Shown here piece by piece: positions 53,233-64,000 of a DNA stretch of 64,000 nt. Origin of the DNA: Phenylobacterium sp. (lineage in GTDB: Bacteria; Pseudomonadota; Alphaproteobacteria; Caulobacterales; Caulobacteraceae). Below the pieces are notes generated by a model. It saw nothing but the letters and a program-made list of their open reading frames with translations. It had not been told where the DNA came from and searched no databases. The translations under genes were made by a program, and so were the position numbers. The DNA is taken from contig NZ_JAUYAF010000024.1 of assembly GCF_030693625.1 (NCBI RefSeq), positions 53,992 to 117,991 on the forward strand. Reading direction: 5' to 3'. Numbering within the stretch: the stretch's first letter is position 1; the number at the start of each line of letters is the position of its first letter.

Positions 53233-54432
53233 CTACGACGCCGGACTGAGCCCGGCGACGACATCGCACGCAACGCGACGCGCCATCGCATCTGTCGCCT
53301 TCGCACTCTCAAGAACATCGCTGTTGGGTTCCCCCGCGAGGCCTTTGGCCTCAACACATTCGAGTGTGTCGGCTACGATTGCGGCAATATCGAGAAAGCC
53401 TATGCGGCGGTCAAGGAAAGCGGCCACCGCGACCTCATTGGCCGCATTCATCACCGCCGGGGCCGCGCCGCCGGCCGCGAGCGCGTCCTTGGCGATCTGC
53501 AGGGCGGGGAATCGTTCGTAGTCGGGCGCCTCGAAGGTGAGCTGTCCGACCTGGGCGAGATCCAGCTTGGGCGCGGGCCAGGGCAGACGGTCGGGCCAGG
53601 CCAGGGCGCAGGCGATCGGAGTGCGCATGTCGGGCGTTCCCAGCTGAGCCAGGGTCGAGCCGTCCACATATTCCACCATCGAATGGATGATGGACTGCGG
53701 ATGGACGATGACGTCGACACGCTCGGCCGGCATGGCGAACAGATAGGCCGCCTCCACCATCTCCAGGCCCTTGTTCATCATGGTGGCCGAGTCGATGGAG
53801 ATCTTGACCCCCATGTCCCACATCGGGTGGGCCACGGCCTGTTCGACACTGGCCAGCCGCATCTGTTCCCGCGTCCAGCCCCGGAATGGTCCGCCCGACG
53901 CGGTCAGGACCAGCCGCGAGACATGCTGGGCGACCATCGGGTCGAAGACCTGGAAGATCGCCGAGTGCTCGGAATCCACCGGGATCACCACCCCGCCCGC
54001 CAGCTTGGCGATGCGCAGCAGTTGCGGCCCGGAACAGACCAGGCTCTCCTTGTTGGCCAGGGCCACGATGGCGCCGGACCGCGCCGCCGCCAGGGTGGGC
54101 CCGAGACCCGCGAAGCCCACGATGGCCGACATCACCCACTGGGCGTCCATGGCCGCGGCCTCGACCACGGCGCTGGGTCCGGCGGCGGTGGCGACGCCCG
54201 TGCCGGCCAGGCGATCACGCAGTTCGGCAAGCTTGGTCTCGTCCTCGATCACCGCCAGCTTCGGCCGCCACCGGCGGGCCTGTTCGGCGAGGCGTTCGAC
54301 ATTGCGGCCCGCGGTCAGGGCGATCATCTCGACCTCGGCCCCCGACTTCTCGATGAGGTCGAGGGTGGAGACGCCCACCGAGCCGGTGCAGCCCAGGACG
54401 CTGAGGCGGCGCGGAAGGCTCAATGCCCCCAT
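53233..54432 (-). CDS. dxr: 1-deoxy-D-xylulose-5-phosphate reductoisomerase
   Basis: First committed step of the non-mevalonate isoprenoid pathway. The ATG at 54432 gives 399 residues, the family length. NADPH site [15 protein letters not shown], metal and substrate residues in [26 protein letters not shown] and [25 protein letters not shown] at 54423 is another possible start. The frame is open far upstream (to 55086) through cdsA antisense-register sequence without homology. Overlaps cdsA by 13 bases. Confidence 0.96.
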   Translation of the reverse strand: MGALSLPRRLSVLGCTGSVGVSTLDLIEKSGAEVEMIALTAGRNVERLAEQARRWRPKLAVIEDETKLAELRDRLAGTGVATAAGPSAVVEAAAMDAQWVMSAIVGFAGLGPTLAAARSGAIVALANKESLVCSGPQLLRIAKLAGGVVIPVDSEHSAIFQVFDPMVAQHVSRLVLTASGGPFRGWTREQMRLASVEQAVAHPMWDMGVKISIDSATMMNKGLEMVEAAYLFAMPAERVDVIVHPQSIIHSMVEYVDGSTLAQLGTPDMRTPIACALAWPDRLPWPAPKLDLAQVGQLTFEAPDYERFPALQIAKDALAAGGAAPAVMNAANEVAVAAFLDRRIGFLDIAAIVADTLECVEAKGLAGEPNSDVLESAKATDAMARRVACDVVAGLSPAS

Positions 54433-55262
54433 CCCAGGTGGTTCACCAGGCGCGCGGCGGCGATGATCACGACCGCGAACAGCAGGCCATCGACCCGGTC
54501 CAGCAGGCCGCCATGGCCGGGAATGAGGTTGCCGGAGTCCTTCACCCCGAAGCGGCGCTTCAGAGCCGATTCCCAGAGATCGCCGGCCATGGTGGCCAGC
54601 CCGCCCAGCAGCCCCACCAGGGCGCCGGCGGCCATGTTGAGTTCGAAGGCCGGGATGATGGTCATGAGCGCGCCCACGGCCATGGCGAACACCAGCCCCC
54701 CCACGAAGCCCGACCAGGTCTTGTTGGGCGAGAACCGCGGCCAGAGCTTGGGGCCCTTCAGGGCGCTGCCAACGGCGAAGGCGGCGATGTCGGCGGTCCA
54801 GGTTATGGCGAACAGCATCAGGGTCCACCACTGCCCCTGGGGCATGGCGCGCAGCCAGATCAGGCAGATGCAGGCGATGCCGATATAGAAGACCCCGAAG
54901 GCGGCGTCCGACGGTCGCTCTGCGACGCCACGCGCCACGAGGGCCGAGGCGACCCCGCCCAGAAGCAACCCGCCCCAGGCCAGCCACATGTGGTCGCGGT
55001 GGGCCAGGAACACCCCGGCGAGGATCGCCACGGTGACGGCGGTGGAGACCCGGATCGGCGCATAGGGCGCGCTCATCCCGCCCCATTCGATGGACAGCAG
55101 GGCGACGGCCACGGCGACCAGAACCAGGAACGGCCAGCCGCCCGCCGCCAGGCCGGTGTCGAACCAGACTGCGGCCAGGGCGGTGGGCACGAGAACGGCG
55201 GCCGAGGCCACCCGCACGCCCAGATTGGTCCAGTTGAAACGCTTAGCCGGCGGCAAGGACAT
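54420..55262 (-). CDS. cdsA: Phosphatidate cytidylyltransferase
   Basis: Makes CDP-diacylglycerol, the branch point of phospholipid synthesis. The ATG at 55262 gives 280 residues starting [20 protein letters not shown]. About eight membrane segments; the C-terminal signature [20 protein letters not shown] and [11 protein letters not shown] are exactly those of the family. The upstream extension of the frame is antisense-register sequence from uppS. Overlaps uppS by 20 bases and dxr by 13. Confidence 0.95.
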   Translation of the reverse strand: MSLPPAKRFNWTNLGVRVASAAVLVPTALAAVWFDTGLAAGGWPFLVLVAVAVALLSIEWGGMSAPYAPIRVSTAVTVAILAGVFLAHRDHMWLAWGGLLLGGVASALVARGVAERPSDAAFGVFYIGIACICLIWLRAMPQGQWWTLMLFAITWTADIAAFAVGSALKGPKLWPRFSPNKTWSGFVGGLVFAMAVGALMTIIPAFELNMAAGALVGLLGGLATMAGDLWESALKRRFGVKDSGNLIPGHGGLLDRVDGLLFAVVIIAAARLVNHLGWGH

Positions 55263-55995
55263 CGTCCGCGACGGCGCCATACCTGCGCTCGCGCCGGTGG
55301 AACTCATCGATCGCCGCCTGCAGATGATCTGGCGTGAAGTCTGGCCAGAGAACGTCGGGGAAGACGAACTCGGAATAGGCCGACTCCCACAGCAGGAAGT
55401 TGGAGAGGCGTTGTTCGCCGCTGGTGCGCACCACCAGGTCGGGAGGCGGCAGGCCGCCGGTGGAGAGCCTGGCCTCGAAGACTGTGTCGGTGATCGCCGC
55501 GGCGTCGATCTTGCCGGCCAGGGCGTCGGCCACCAGGGCGCGAGCGGCGTCGACGATGTCGGCCCGGCCGCCATAGTTGAAGGCCACCTGCAGGAAGAAC
55601 TTGTCGTTATGAGCGGTGCGGGTCTCGGCGCGCTCGACAATCTCGGCGATGTCGGGGGGAAGACCCTCTCGGCGGCCGAGAATGCGGACCTTCACGCCCT
55701 CACGGGTGAGCTTCTCCAGGTCGCTGTTCACATAGTGCTTCAGCAGCCGCATAACCTCGGCGACCTCGCCGGCGGGGCGGCGCCAGTTCTCGGTGGAGAA
55801 GGCGTAGAGGGTGAGCCAGCGGACACCCTGGTCGGGAGCGGCCTCCACCACCTTGCGAATGGCCTCCACGCCCTTGGGATGACCCAGCTTGCGCGGCAGG
55901 CCCCGGCGCTTCGCCCAGCGGCCATTGCCGTCCATGACGATCGCCACGTGCAGCGGCGTGTCCTTGGGGGGCGGCTCTGTGGGAGCGGAGGCCAT
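55243..55995 (-). CDS. uppS: Undecaprenyl (polyprenyl) diphosphate synthase
   Basis: cis-Prenyltransferase making the undecaprenyl carrier for peptidoglycan and O-antigen. 250 residues. Motif I HVAIVMDGNGRWAKRRG with the catalytic Asp, WLTLYAFSTENWRRP, and motif V FLLWESAYSEFVFPDVLWPDF are intact. An N-terminal extension of about 15 residues precedes motif I. Upstream neighbour frr is 38 bases away; cdsA overlaps its 3' end. Confidence 0.97.
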   Translation of the reverse strand: MASAPTEPPPKDTPLHVAIVMDGNGRWAKRRGLPRKLGHPKGVEAIRKVVEAAPDQGVRWLTLYAFSTENWRRPAGEVAEVMRLLKHYVNSDLEKLTREGVKVRILGRREGLPPDIAEIVERAETRTAHNDKFFLQVAFNYGGRADIVDAARALVADALAGKIDAAAITDTVFEARLSTGGLPPPDLVVRTSGEQRLSNFLLWESAYSEFVFPDVLWPDFTPDHLQAAIDEFHRRERRYGAVADDVLAAG

Positions 55996-56033
55996 CAGGT
56001 TTTCCGTTTCGTCCTTTAGGGCAGTGTGGACGA

Positions 56034-56600
56034 CTAAACCTGCATGATCTCTTGCTCTTTGGTTTTCAAGGCTTCGTCCACGCGCTTGATGGCCTCGTCG
56101 GTCATCTTCTGGACCTCGGTCTCCATGCGCTTCAGGTCGTCCTGGTTGATGGCCCCGTTCTTCTCGGCCTTCTTCAGGTCGTCGTTGGCGTCGCGACGCA
56201 CGTTGCGGACGGCGATCTTCTGCTGCTCGGCATACTTGCCGGCGATCTTGGCCAGGTCCTTGCGGCGCTCCTCGGTGAGCGGCGGGATCGGGATGCGCAG
56301 GTTCGTGCCTTCGTTGACGGGATTGAAGCCGAGGCCCGACGAGCGGATCGCCTTCTCCACCGACACCACCATGCCCTTGTCCCAGACGCTGACGGTGATG
56401 GAGCGGGGCTCCGGCACGCTGACGGCGGCCACCTGGTTCAGCGGCACGGTCGAGCCATAGGCCTCCACCATCACCTGATCGAGCAGGCCTGCCGAAGCCC
56501 GGCCCGTGCGCAGGCTGGCGAACTCGTCCTTCAAGGCGGCGATCGCCTTGTCCATCCGGTCCCGGTAGCTCGAAAGCACCGGCTTTTCTGCGTCGGCCAT
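56034..56600 (-). CDS. frr: Ribosome recycling factor
   Basis: Frees ribosomes from mRNA after termination together with EF-G. 188 residues. Starts [20 protein letters not shown]; typical blocks [36 protein letters not shown] and [15 protein letters not shown]. Length and domain order are standard. Follows pyrH after 37 bases in the rpsB-tsf-pyrH-frr order. Confidence 0.97.
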   Translation of the reverse strand: MADAEKPVLSSYRDRMDKAIAALKDEFASLRTGRASAGLLDQVMVEAYGSTVPLNQVAAVSVPEPRSITVSVWDKGMVVSVEKAIRSSGLGFNPVNEGTNLRIPIPPLTEERRKDLAKIAGKYAEQQKIAVRNVRRDANDDLKKAEKNGAINQDDLKRMETEVQKMTDEAIKRVDEALKTKEQEIMQV

Positions 56601-56637
56601 GGGTGCGTCTCCCTTAAGTCAAAGGTTGTCGGCGTGG

Positions 56638-57357
56638 TCAGGCGATGGTGGTGAAGACGCCTTCGCCCTGCAGCACCTTCATGAAGTTGCCCCGCTCGCG
56701 GATGGAGAACACCACGATCGGCACGTTGTTGTCGCGCATCAGGGCGATGGCCGAGGCGTCCATGACCCGCAGGTCCTGGGCCAGCACGTCCTGGTAGCTG
56801 AGGGTCTCGTAGCGGCGCGCGCTGGGATCCTTCTTGGGATCGGCGGTGTAGACGCCATCGACGCTGGTGCCCTTGAAGAGGGCGTCGCAGCCCATCTCGG
56901 CGGTGCGCAGGGCCGCAGGGGTGTCGGTGGTGAAGAACGGAGCGCCGAGGCCGGCGGCGAAGATCACCACCCTGCCCTTCTCGATATGGCGCTGGGCCCG
57001 CCTGCGGATATAGGGCTCGCAGACCGCGTCCATGGGGATGGCCGATTGAACCCGCGTGTCCACGCCAGCCTTTTCCAGGGCGCCCTGCAGGGCCAGCGCG
57101 TTCATCACCGTGGCCAGCATGCCCATATAGTCGGCGCTGGCCCGGTCCATGCCCTTGCCGGCCAGGGAGACGCCGCGGAAGATGTTGCCGCCGCCCACCA
57201 CCAGGCAGAGCTCCACCCCGGCGTCGACCACTTCCTTGATGTCCTGAGCCACCGCATCGATGGTCGCGGTGTCGATACCGAACAGGGCGTCGCCCATCAG
57301 GACCTCGCCCGACATCTTCAAGAGGATCTTCTTGTAGCGCGGCTTGGCGTCGGACAT
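56638..57357 (-). CDS. pyrH: UMP kinase
   Basis: Phosphorylates UMP to UDP; hexameric amino-acid-kinase fold, allosterically controlled by GTP/UTP in the family. 239 residues starting [20 protein letters not shown]. Seen: [58 protein letters not shown] and [20 protein letters not shown]. Separated from tsf by 99 bases holding a terminator, so it probably has its own promoter. Confidence 0.97.
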   Translation of the reverse strand: MSDAKPRYKKILLKMSGEVLMGDALFGIDTATIDAVAQDIKEVVDAGVELCLVVGGGNIFRGVSLAGKGMDRASADYMGMLATVMNALALQGALEKAGVDTRVQSAIPMDAVCEPYIRRRAQRHIEKGRVVIFAAGLGAPFFTTDTPAALRTAEMGCDALFKGTSVDGVYTADPKKDPSARRYETLSYQDVLAQDLRVMDASAIALMRDNNVPIVVFSIRERGNFMKVLQGEGVFTTIA

Positions 57358-57389
57358 GGGGCGCTCTCGAGAATCTAGGCGGTACTACA

Positions 57390-57428
57390 TAAACCAAGGG
57401 CGCCGTGCGCGTCGAACGCACGGCGCCC
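57390..57428 (-). terminator. Terminator after tsf
   Basis: Perfect 12-base stem GGGCGCCGTGCG (57398-57409) with CGCACGGCGCCC (57417-57428), seven-base loop, followed on the minus strand by TTGGTTT. It lies 28 bases beyond the tsf stop, closing the rpsB-tsf unit. Confidence 0.8.
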
Positions 57429-57456
57429 CAGGGCCGTCTTTTTGTCAGCCTGGAAG

Positions 57457-58395
57457 TTAGGCTTGGCCGGTCATCGAGGCGACTTCGGCGGCGAAGTCGT
57501 CCACCTTCTTCTCGACGCCTTCACCCAGGGCGAAGCGCACGAAGCCCTTCACGGTCACCGGCGAGCCGGTTTCCTTGGCGGTGTCGGCGATCAGTTGCTC
57601 GATGGTCAGGTCCGGGTTCATGACGAAGGGTTGCTTCAGCAGCACCACTTCTTCCTGCCACTTGCGGATGCGGCCTTCGATCATCTTCTCGACAACGCCG
57701 ATGGGCTTGCCCGATTCCAGCGCCTGGTCGGTGAGGAACTTCTTCTCCTTCTCGACGGCGGCGGGGTCCAGGTCGGCCTCGGTCAGCGCCAGCGGCGGGG
57801 TCGGGGTGCCGGCCACGTGCAGGGCGATCCTGCGGCCCACATCCTTCAGGACCGCCTGGTCGCCGGCGCCTTCCAGGGCGACAAGCACGCCGAGGCGGCC
57901 GACGCCATCGCCCTGCGCATTGTGCAGGTAGAGGGCCACGGCGCCCTGAGCGACGCTCAGGCGGGCCGAGCGGCGCAGGCGCATGTTCTCGCCGATGGTC
58001 GCGATCAGGTTGGTGATCACGTCGCTGACGACCTCGCCCTTGGCGGTCTTCGCCGCGGCGATGGCCTCGACGTCACCGTCGATGTCCAGGGCCACGAGGG
58101 CGCAGTCGCGGGCCGCGTCCTGGAACTTGTCGTTCTTGGACACGAAGTCGGTCTCGGCGTTCAGTTCGATGAGCACGCCGGTCTTGCCGTCGTCGCTCAG
58201 CTTGCCGGCCACCAGGCCTTCAGCGGCGGCGCGGTCGGACTTCTTGGCGGCCTTGGACAGGCCCTTGGTGCGCAGCCAGTCGATGGAGGCTTCGACGTCG
58301 CCGCCGTTTTCCTGCAAGGCCTTCTTGCAGTCCATCATGCCCGCGCCGGATTTCTCGCGCAGGTCCTTGACCAGCGCAGCGGTGATTTCCGCCAT
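57457..58395 (-). CDS. tsf: Elongation factor Ts
   Basis: Nucleotide-exchange factor for EF-Tu. 312 residues. N-terminal UBA-like domain with [20 protein letters not shown], a core with [19 protein letters not shown] and a dimerisation region including [19 protein letters not shown] at the C-terminus. Follows rpsB after 95 bases, which contain small hairpins near 58425-58450 (GGCGGG...CCCGCC), perhaps tuning tsf relative to rpsB. Confidence 0.97.
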   Translation of the reverse strand: MAEITAALVKDLREKSGAGMMDCKKALQENGGDVEASIDWLRTKGLSKAAKKSDRAAAEGLVAGKLSDDGKTGVLIELNAETDFVSKNDKFQDAARDCALVALDIDGDVEAIAAAKTAKGEVVSDVITNLIATIGENMRLRRSARLSVAQGAVALYLHNAQGDGVGRLGVLVALEGAGDQAVLKDVGRRIALHVAGTPTPPLALTEADLDPAAVEKEKKFLTDQALESGKPIGVVEKMIEGRIRKWQEEVVLLKQPFVMNPDLTIEQLIADTAKETGSPVTVKGFVRFALGEGVEKKVDDFAAEVASMTGQA

Positions 58396-58490
58396 GGTGA
58401 GCTCCTTCAGATCAAATGGGTTGGCGGGACCCCATCTAGGGCCCCGCCGTGTCGTGTTCGTGTCGGCTCGCCGGAGGGCGTGCCTCCGAC

Positions 58491-59426
58491 TTAGTCTTGG
58501 GTCGCGGTCGGTTCAGCCGCCGGGGCTTCCGCCGCGGTGGTCTCCGGTTCGGCCGCAGCCGGGGCCGGTTCAGCAGCGACCGGGGCCGGCGCCGGTTCCG
58601 CAGCGACCGGGGCCGGAGCGGCGGCGGCGGGCGCGGCCATCTCGGCTTCGGTCACGACCGGTTCCGGGGTCAGCTCACGGGCCAGGGTGGGCTCGATCGG
58701 GGCCACGGAGGCGCCCAGGTCCACACCGGCGGCCGATTGGCCGGCGGCCAGACCGTCGAGGACCGAGTCGGCCATCAGGTCGCAATAGAGCTGGATGGCG
58801 CGCGCGGCGTCATCATTGCCCGGGATCGGATAGGTGATGCCGTCCGGATTGCAGTTGGTGTCCAGGATGGCGATGACCGGGATGTTGAGCTTGCGGGCTT
58901 CCTGGATCGCGATCGCTTCCTTGTTGGTGTCGATCACGAACATGATGTCGGGAATGCCGCCCATGTCCTTGATGCCGCCCAGGGACAGCTCAAGCTTGTC
59001 GCGCTCGCGCGTCAGCTTCAGCAGCTCCTTCTTGGCGCGGCCTTCCGAGCCGCCTTCCAGCAGGCCTTCCAGCTCGCGCAGACGCGAGATCGAGCCCGAG
59101 ACGGTGCGCCAGTTGGTGAGCGTGCCGCCCAACCAACGGTGGTTCACATAGTACTGGGCGCTGCGCTTGGCGGCGGTGGCGACCGGATCGGAGGCCTGAC
59201 GCTTGGTGCCGACGAACAGCACGCGGCCACCCGAGGCAGCGACCTCACGCACCTTCACCAGGGCCTGGTGCAGGAGCGGGATCGACTGCGAAAGGTCGAT
59301 GATGTGGATGTTGGAGCGGCTACCAAAGATGTAGCGGTCCATCTTCGGATTCCAGCGGTGGGTCTGGTGGCCGAAGTGGGCGCCAGCTTCCAGGAGCTGA
59401 CGCATAGAGAAGTCGGGAAGCGCCAT
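58491..59426 (-). CDS. rpsB: 30S ribosomal protein S2 with Ala/Pro-rich C-terminal tail
   Basis: Small-subunit ribosomal protein. The ATG at 59426 gives 311 residues, versus 241 in E. coli. The S2 core (1 to about 245) starts [20 protein letters not shown] and contains [17 protein letters not shown] and [20 protein letters not shown]. The last 60 residues are almost only Ala, Pro, Glu and Val with a repeated PVAAEPAPA unit (58498-58670). The frame open upstream to 60314 has no homology. First gene of the cluster. Confidence 0.97.
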   Translation of the reverse strand: MALPDFSMRQLLEAGAHFGHQTHRWNPKMDRYIFGSRSNIHIIDLSQSIPLLHQALVKVREVAASGGRVLFVGTKRQASDPVATAAKRSAQYYVNHRWLGGTLTNWRTVSGSISRLRELEGLLEGGSEGRAKKELLKLTRERDKLELSLGGIKDMGGIPDIMFVIDTNKEAIAIQEARKLNIPVIAILDTNCNPDGITYPIPGNDDAARAIQLYCDLMADSVLDGLAAGQSAAGVDLGASVAPIEPTLARELTPEPVVTEAEMAAPAAAAPAPVAAEPAPAPVAAEPAPAAAEPETTAAEAPAAEPTATQD

Positions 59427-59614
59427 GTCGTATGGTCCTCTTTTTCCGGTTAGCCTCCGCAGACAAACCCTCCCGAAGGAGGACCGGAATGGAAACCGGC
59501 GGGATGTCTCCCCGCCAACCGCCAAACGCCTGCGTGTGGAATGGGCGCGGATATAGGGCCAAGCGCCAGAAAATACAATAGCCAGGGGCGGTTGGCGGCG
59601 CGAGCCGCCGGCCT
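59427..59614 (-). promoter_or_regulatory. rpsB promoter and leader region
   Basis: 188-base gap upstream of rpsB containing AT-richer sequence near 59560-59585 (likely promoter) and a hairpin CCTCC-TTCG-GGAGG on the minus strand near 59470-59485 followed by GTTTGT. The hairpin could be a leader or attenuator structure for S2 autoregulation; no known leader family was recognised. Confidence 0.4.
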
Positions 59615-59986
59615 CTACTGGTGGACAGCCTCCAGGCGGTAGCCATCCCGGTCGGAGACGAAGGCCGCGTAGTAGGACGCGCCGTAGGCAGGACGCAGGC
59701 CGGGCGCGCCCCGATCCTCCCCACCCAGAGCCAGGGCGGCGGCATGGAAGGCGTCGACCGCGGCCTGGCTCGGGGCGTCGAAGGCCAGGTGGAAGCCGGG
59801 GCCGGGCGCCAGGACCGGGCCTTCCTGCGGAAACAGGGCGAGCTTGTCGCCGCCACCGGGCGGGCCGTAACCCGCGCCCTTGGCGTGGGACCAGACCCGG
59901 ACGCATCCCAGCGGGGCCAGCACGGCGTCGTAGAAGGTCGCCGCTCGCTCCAGATCGGCGACGCCGAAGGAAATGTGGCCCAGCAT
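59615..59986 (-). CDS. VOC family protein (glyoxalase-like)
   Basis: 123-residue vicinal-oxygen-chelate protein. Starts [20 protein letters not shown] with a first metal-ligand His; other elements: [20 protein letters not shown] and [19 protein letters not shown] with the final Glu. Related to lactoylglutathione lyase-like proteins of unknown substrate. Its start lies three bases after the dnaE stop, so the two are probably co-transcribed. Confidence 0.88.
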   Translation of the reverse strand: MLGHISFGVADLERAATFYDAVLAPLGCVRVWSHAKGAGYGPPGGGDKLALFPQEGPVLAPGPGFHLAFDAPSQAAVDAFHAAALALGGEDRGAPGLRPAYGASYYAAFVSDRDGYRLEAVHQ

Positions 59987-59989
59987 CGC

Positions 59990-63430
<3,441 letters not shown>

Positions 63431-63458
63431 GCCGTCCTCCGCTTTCAGAAATTCAGCC

Positions 63459-63551
63459 TCAGGCGGCCAGTTGCGCGACCTGACACATCATCCAGACAAA
63501 CCCCGCGACCGACACAAAGGCCAGCGATTCCCGCGCCAAACGAACAACCAT
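63459..63551 (-). CDS. sidA: SidA-like SOS-induced cell-division inhibitor (30 residues)
   Basis: Tiny bitopic membrane protein. The ATG at 63551 has an AGGGGTGA ribosome site; the product is [18 protein letters not shown] followed by [12 protein letters not shown], a short basic N-terminus and one membrane helix (about 8-28). In C. crescentus the 29-residue SidA is LexA-controlled and blocks division by acting on FtsW/FtsN. Here three independent signs agree: the size and topology, a perfect SOS box 18 bases upstream, and position beside dnaE, where I recall the Caulobacter gene lying. Sequence identity with SidA was not checked by alignment. Confidence 0.8.
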   Translation of the reverse strand: MVVRLARESLAFVSVAGFVWMMCQVAQLAA

Positions 63552-63569
63552 AACGTCACCCCTGTGAAT

Positions 63570-63584
63570 GTTCTTCGTATGTTC
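63570..63584 (-). promoter_or_regulatory. SOS box (LexA site) upstream of sidA
   Basis: Perfect GTTC-TTCGTAT-GTTC on the plus strand, read as GAAC-N7-GAAC in the direction of sidA, the same orientation as at lexA. A TTGCCA-like -35 element lies upstream near 63602-63607 in the sidA direction. Confidence 0.85.
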
Positions 63585-63661
63585 CTATTCTCCTTTTGTT
63601 CTCATGGCAAGGGGGCTATGTTGGCATCATCGTCACGCCAGCAACGAACGGGAGCATCACA

Positions 63662-63910
63662 GTGGCTCACATGATTGGGGCGGTCTTCGGCGCCTTAGTG
63701 GCAATGTTCCTGGTCAGCCGTGCGACCTTGTGGTTGTTCAAACGGCTTGGAGACAGACCGGCCCGCATCCTGACGGCGCATGCCGTCGCCTGTGGCGCAG
63801 CCGTGATCCTTGGCGGCTTCGGGTTCGCCAATGGCGGACCGCCCGCTTTTGGCTATGCAGCTAGAGCATTTTTCGATCAGTCTGCATCGTATCCAGCGGC
63901 GGCGAAGTAG
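63662..63910 (+). pseudogene. Small membrane protein of unknown function, 3' end replaced by an IS element
   Basis: GTG at 63662 with a GGGAG ribosome site opens an 82-codon frame (VAHMIGAVFGALVAMFLVSR). Two hydrophobic segments, about 4-20 and 40-58. The last 15 or so codons (from about 63863, reading RAFFDQSASYPAAAK) come from the end of an IS630-type element inserted at a TA, so the natural C-terminus is lost. No family recognised. Divergent from sidA across the SOS promoter region. A longer start at 63596 exists but lacks a ribosome site. Confidence 0.6.
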
Positions 63911-64000
63911 TTCGCGCATTCCCTTGGTGTGAAGGCGTCGATGATTTGAGCGATGGCTGACCAGAGCTGCTCGAGGGTTCTGGCGGCGGCCTTTCGGAGC
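63863..64000 (-). mobile_element. IS630-family insertion sequence, one end (runs off right edge)
   Basis: Boundary proposed at the TA dinucleotide 63862-63863, the target used by IS630/Tc1 elements, with the end reading GAGCATTTTTCGATCAG. Inside is the 3' end of a transposase gene on the minus strand. The rest of the element lies outside the window. Confidence 0.75.
63877..64000 (-). CDS. IS630 family transposase, C-terminal end (partial)
   Basis: Minus-strand frame open from the window edge to a TGA at 63877-63879. The translated end reads LRKAAARTLEQLWSAIAQI, then IDAFTPRECANYFAAAGYD and AD. The ending ECANYFAAAGYD is characteristic of IS630-family DDE transposases. About 40 residues are visible; the catalytic DDE part is outside the window, so whether the copy is active cannot be judged. 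Confidence 0.85.
   Translation of the reverse strand, partial: LRKAAARTLEQLWSAIAQIIDAFTPRECANYFAAAGYDAD

Noticed and set aside
63471-63674. 67-codon plus-strand frame running across the sidA region
   Set aside because: It covers the sidA gene and its SOS box in antisense, has no ribosome site and no recognisable feature.

Overview
The window is high-GC alphaproteobacterial chromosome, most likely from the family Caulobacteraceae (Caulobacter/Phenylobacterium type). Three things point there: the dusB-ntrB-ntrC-ntrY order with an NtrC that lacks the sigma54-contact loop, two SOS boxes of the alphaproteobacterial GTTC-N7-GTTC type, and a 30-codon gene upstream of dnaE that looks like the division inhibitor SidA. 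Genus is not resolved from sequence alone. Nearly all of it is densely packed core genome, with many 1-4 base start/stop overlaps. No rRNA, intact tRNA, prophage or CRISPR array was seen.

Layout, left to right. 1-4.9 kb: nitrogen regulation operon read leftwards (dusB, ntrB, ntrC, ntrY; ntrY runs off the left edge). 5-9.4 kb: fused ispDF, a membrane protein fused to a spermidine-synthase-like domain, a PncC/CinA-type amidase and a RatA/Coq10-like lipid-binding protein. 9.4-20.6 kb: lipoate synthase, a lipoprotein with an alpha/beta-hydrolase fold, a fatty-acid AMP-ligase, a thiolase, and the leftward pyruvate dehydrogenase operon (pdhA, pdhB, a GFA-family gene, aceF, glutathione peroxidase, lpdA). 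20.8-27.3 kb: ftsB, a VIT1/CCC1-family transporter, cytochrome b561, eno, rpmF, a YjbR protein, pyrG and secG. 27.4-32.5 kb: a more accessory block (GNAT, VOC, MpaB-like oxygenase, phytase-like protein, two-lobed retropepsin-like protein, a small acidic protein) ending in tpiA.

32.6-39.6 kb: ppiD-trpE, a small antisense membrane-protein gene, trpGDC and lexA. 39.6-44.6 kb: comEC, gltX, gltA. 44.6-59.4 kb: the long leftward envelope and translation cluster (rpsB, tsf, pyrH, frr, uppS, cdsA, dxr, rseP, bamA, skp, lpxD, fabZ, lpxA, lpxI, lpxB). 59.6-63.6 kb: a VOC protein, dnaE and the SOS-controlled sidA candidate. The right edge holds a small membrane-protein gene cut by the end of an IS630-family element.

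How the genes connect: the pdh operon, gltA, eno and tpiA serve central carbon flow, and lipA makes the lipoyl cofactor used by the two lipoylated Pdh subunits. ispDF, dxr and uppS supply isoprenoid and undecaprenyl carriers. cdsA, fabZ and the lpx genes build phospholipid and lipid A, while bamA, skp, rseP and ppiD handle outer-membrane protein folding and envelope stress. LexA links to the sidA-dnaE end of the window through matching SOS boxes. The points most worth a second look are the sidA candidate, the in-frame palindromic repeat pair inside aceF, NtrC without its GAFTGA loop, the hydrolase-fold lipoprotein without a nucleophile, and the IS-truncated gene.
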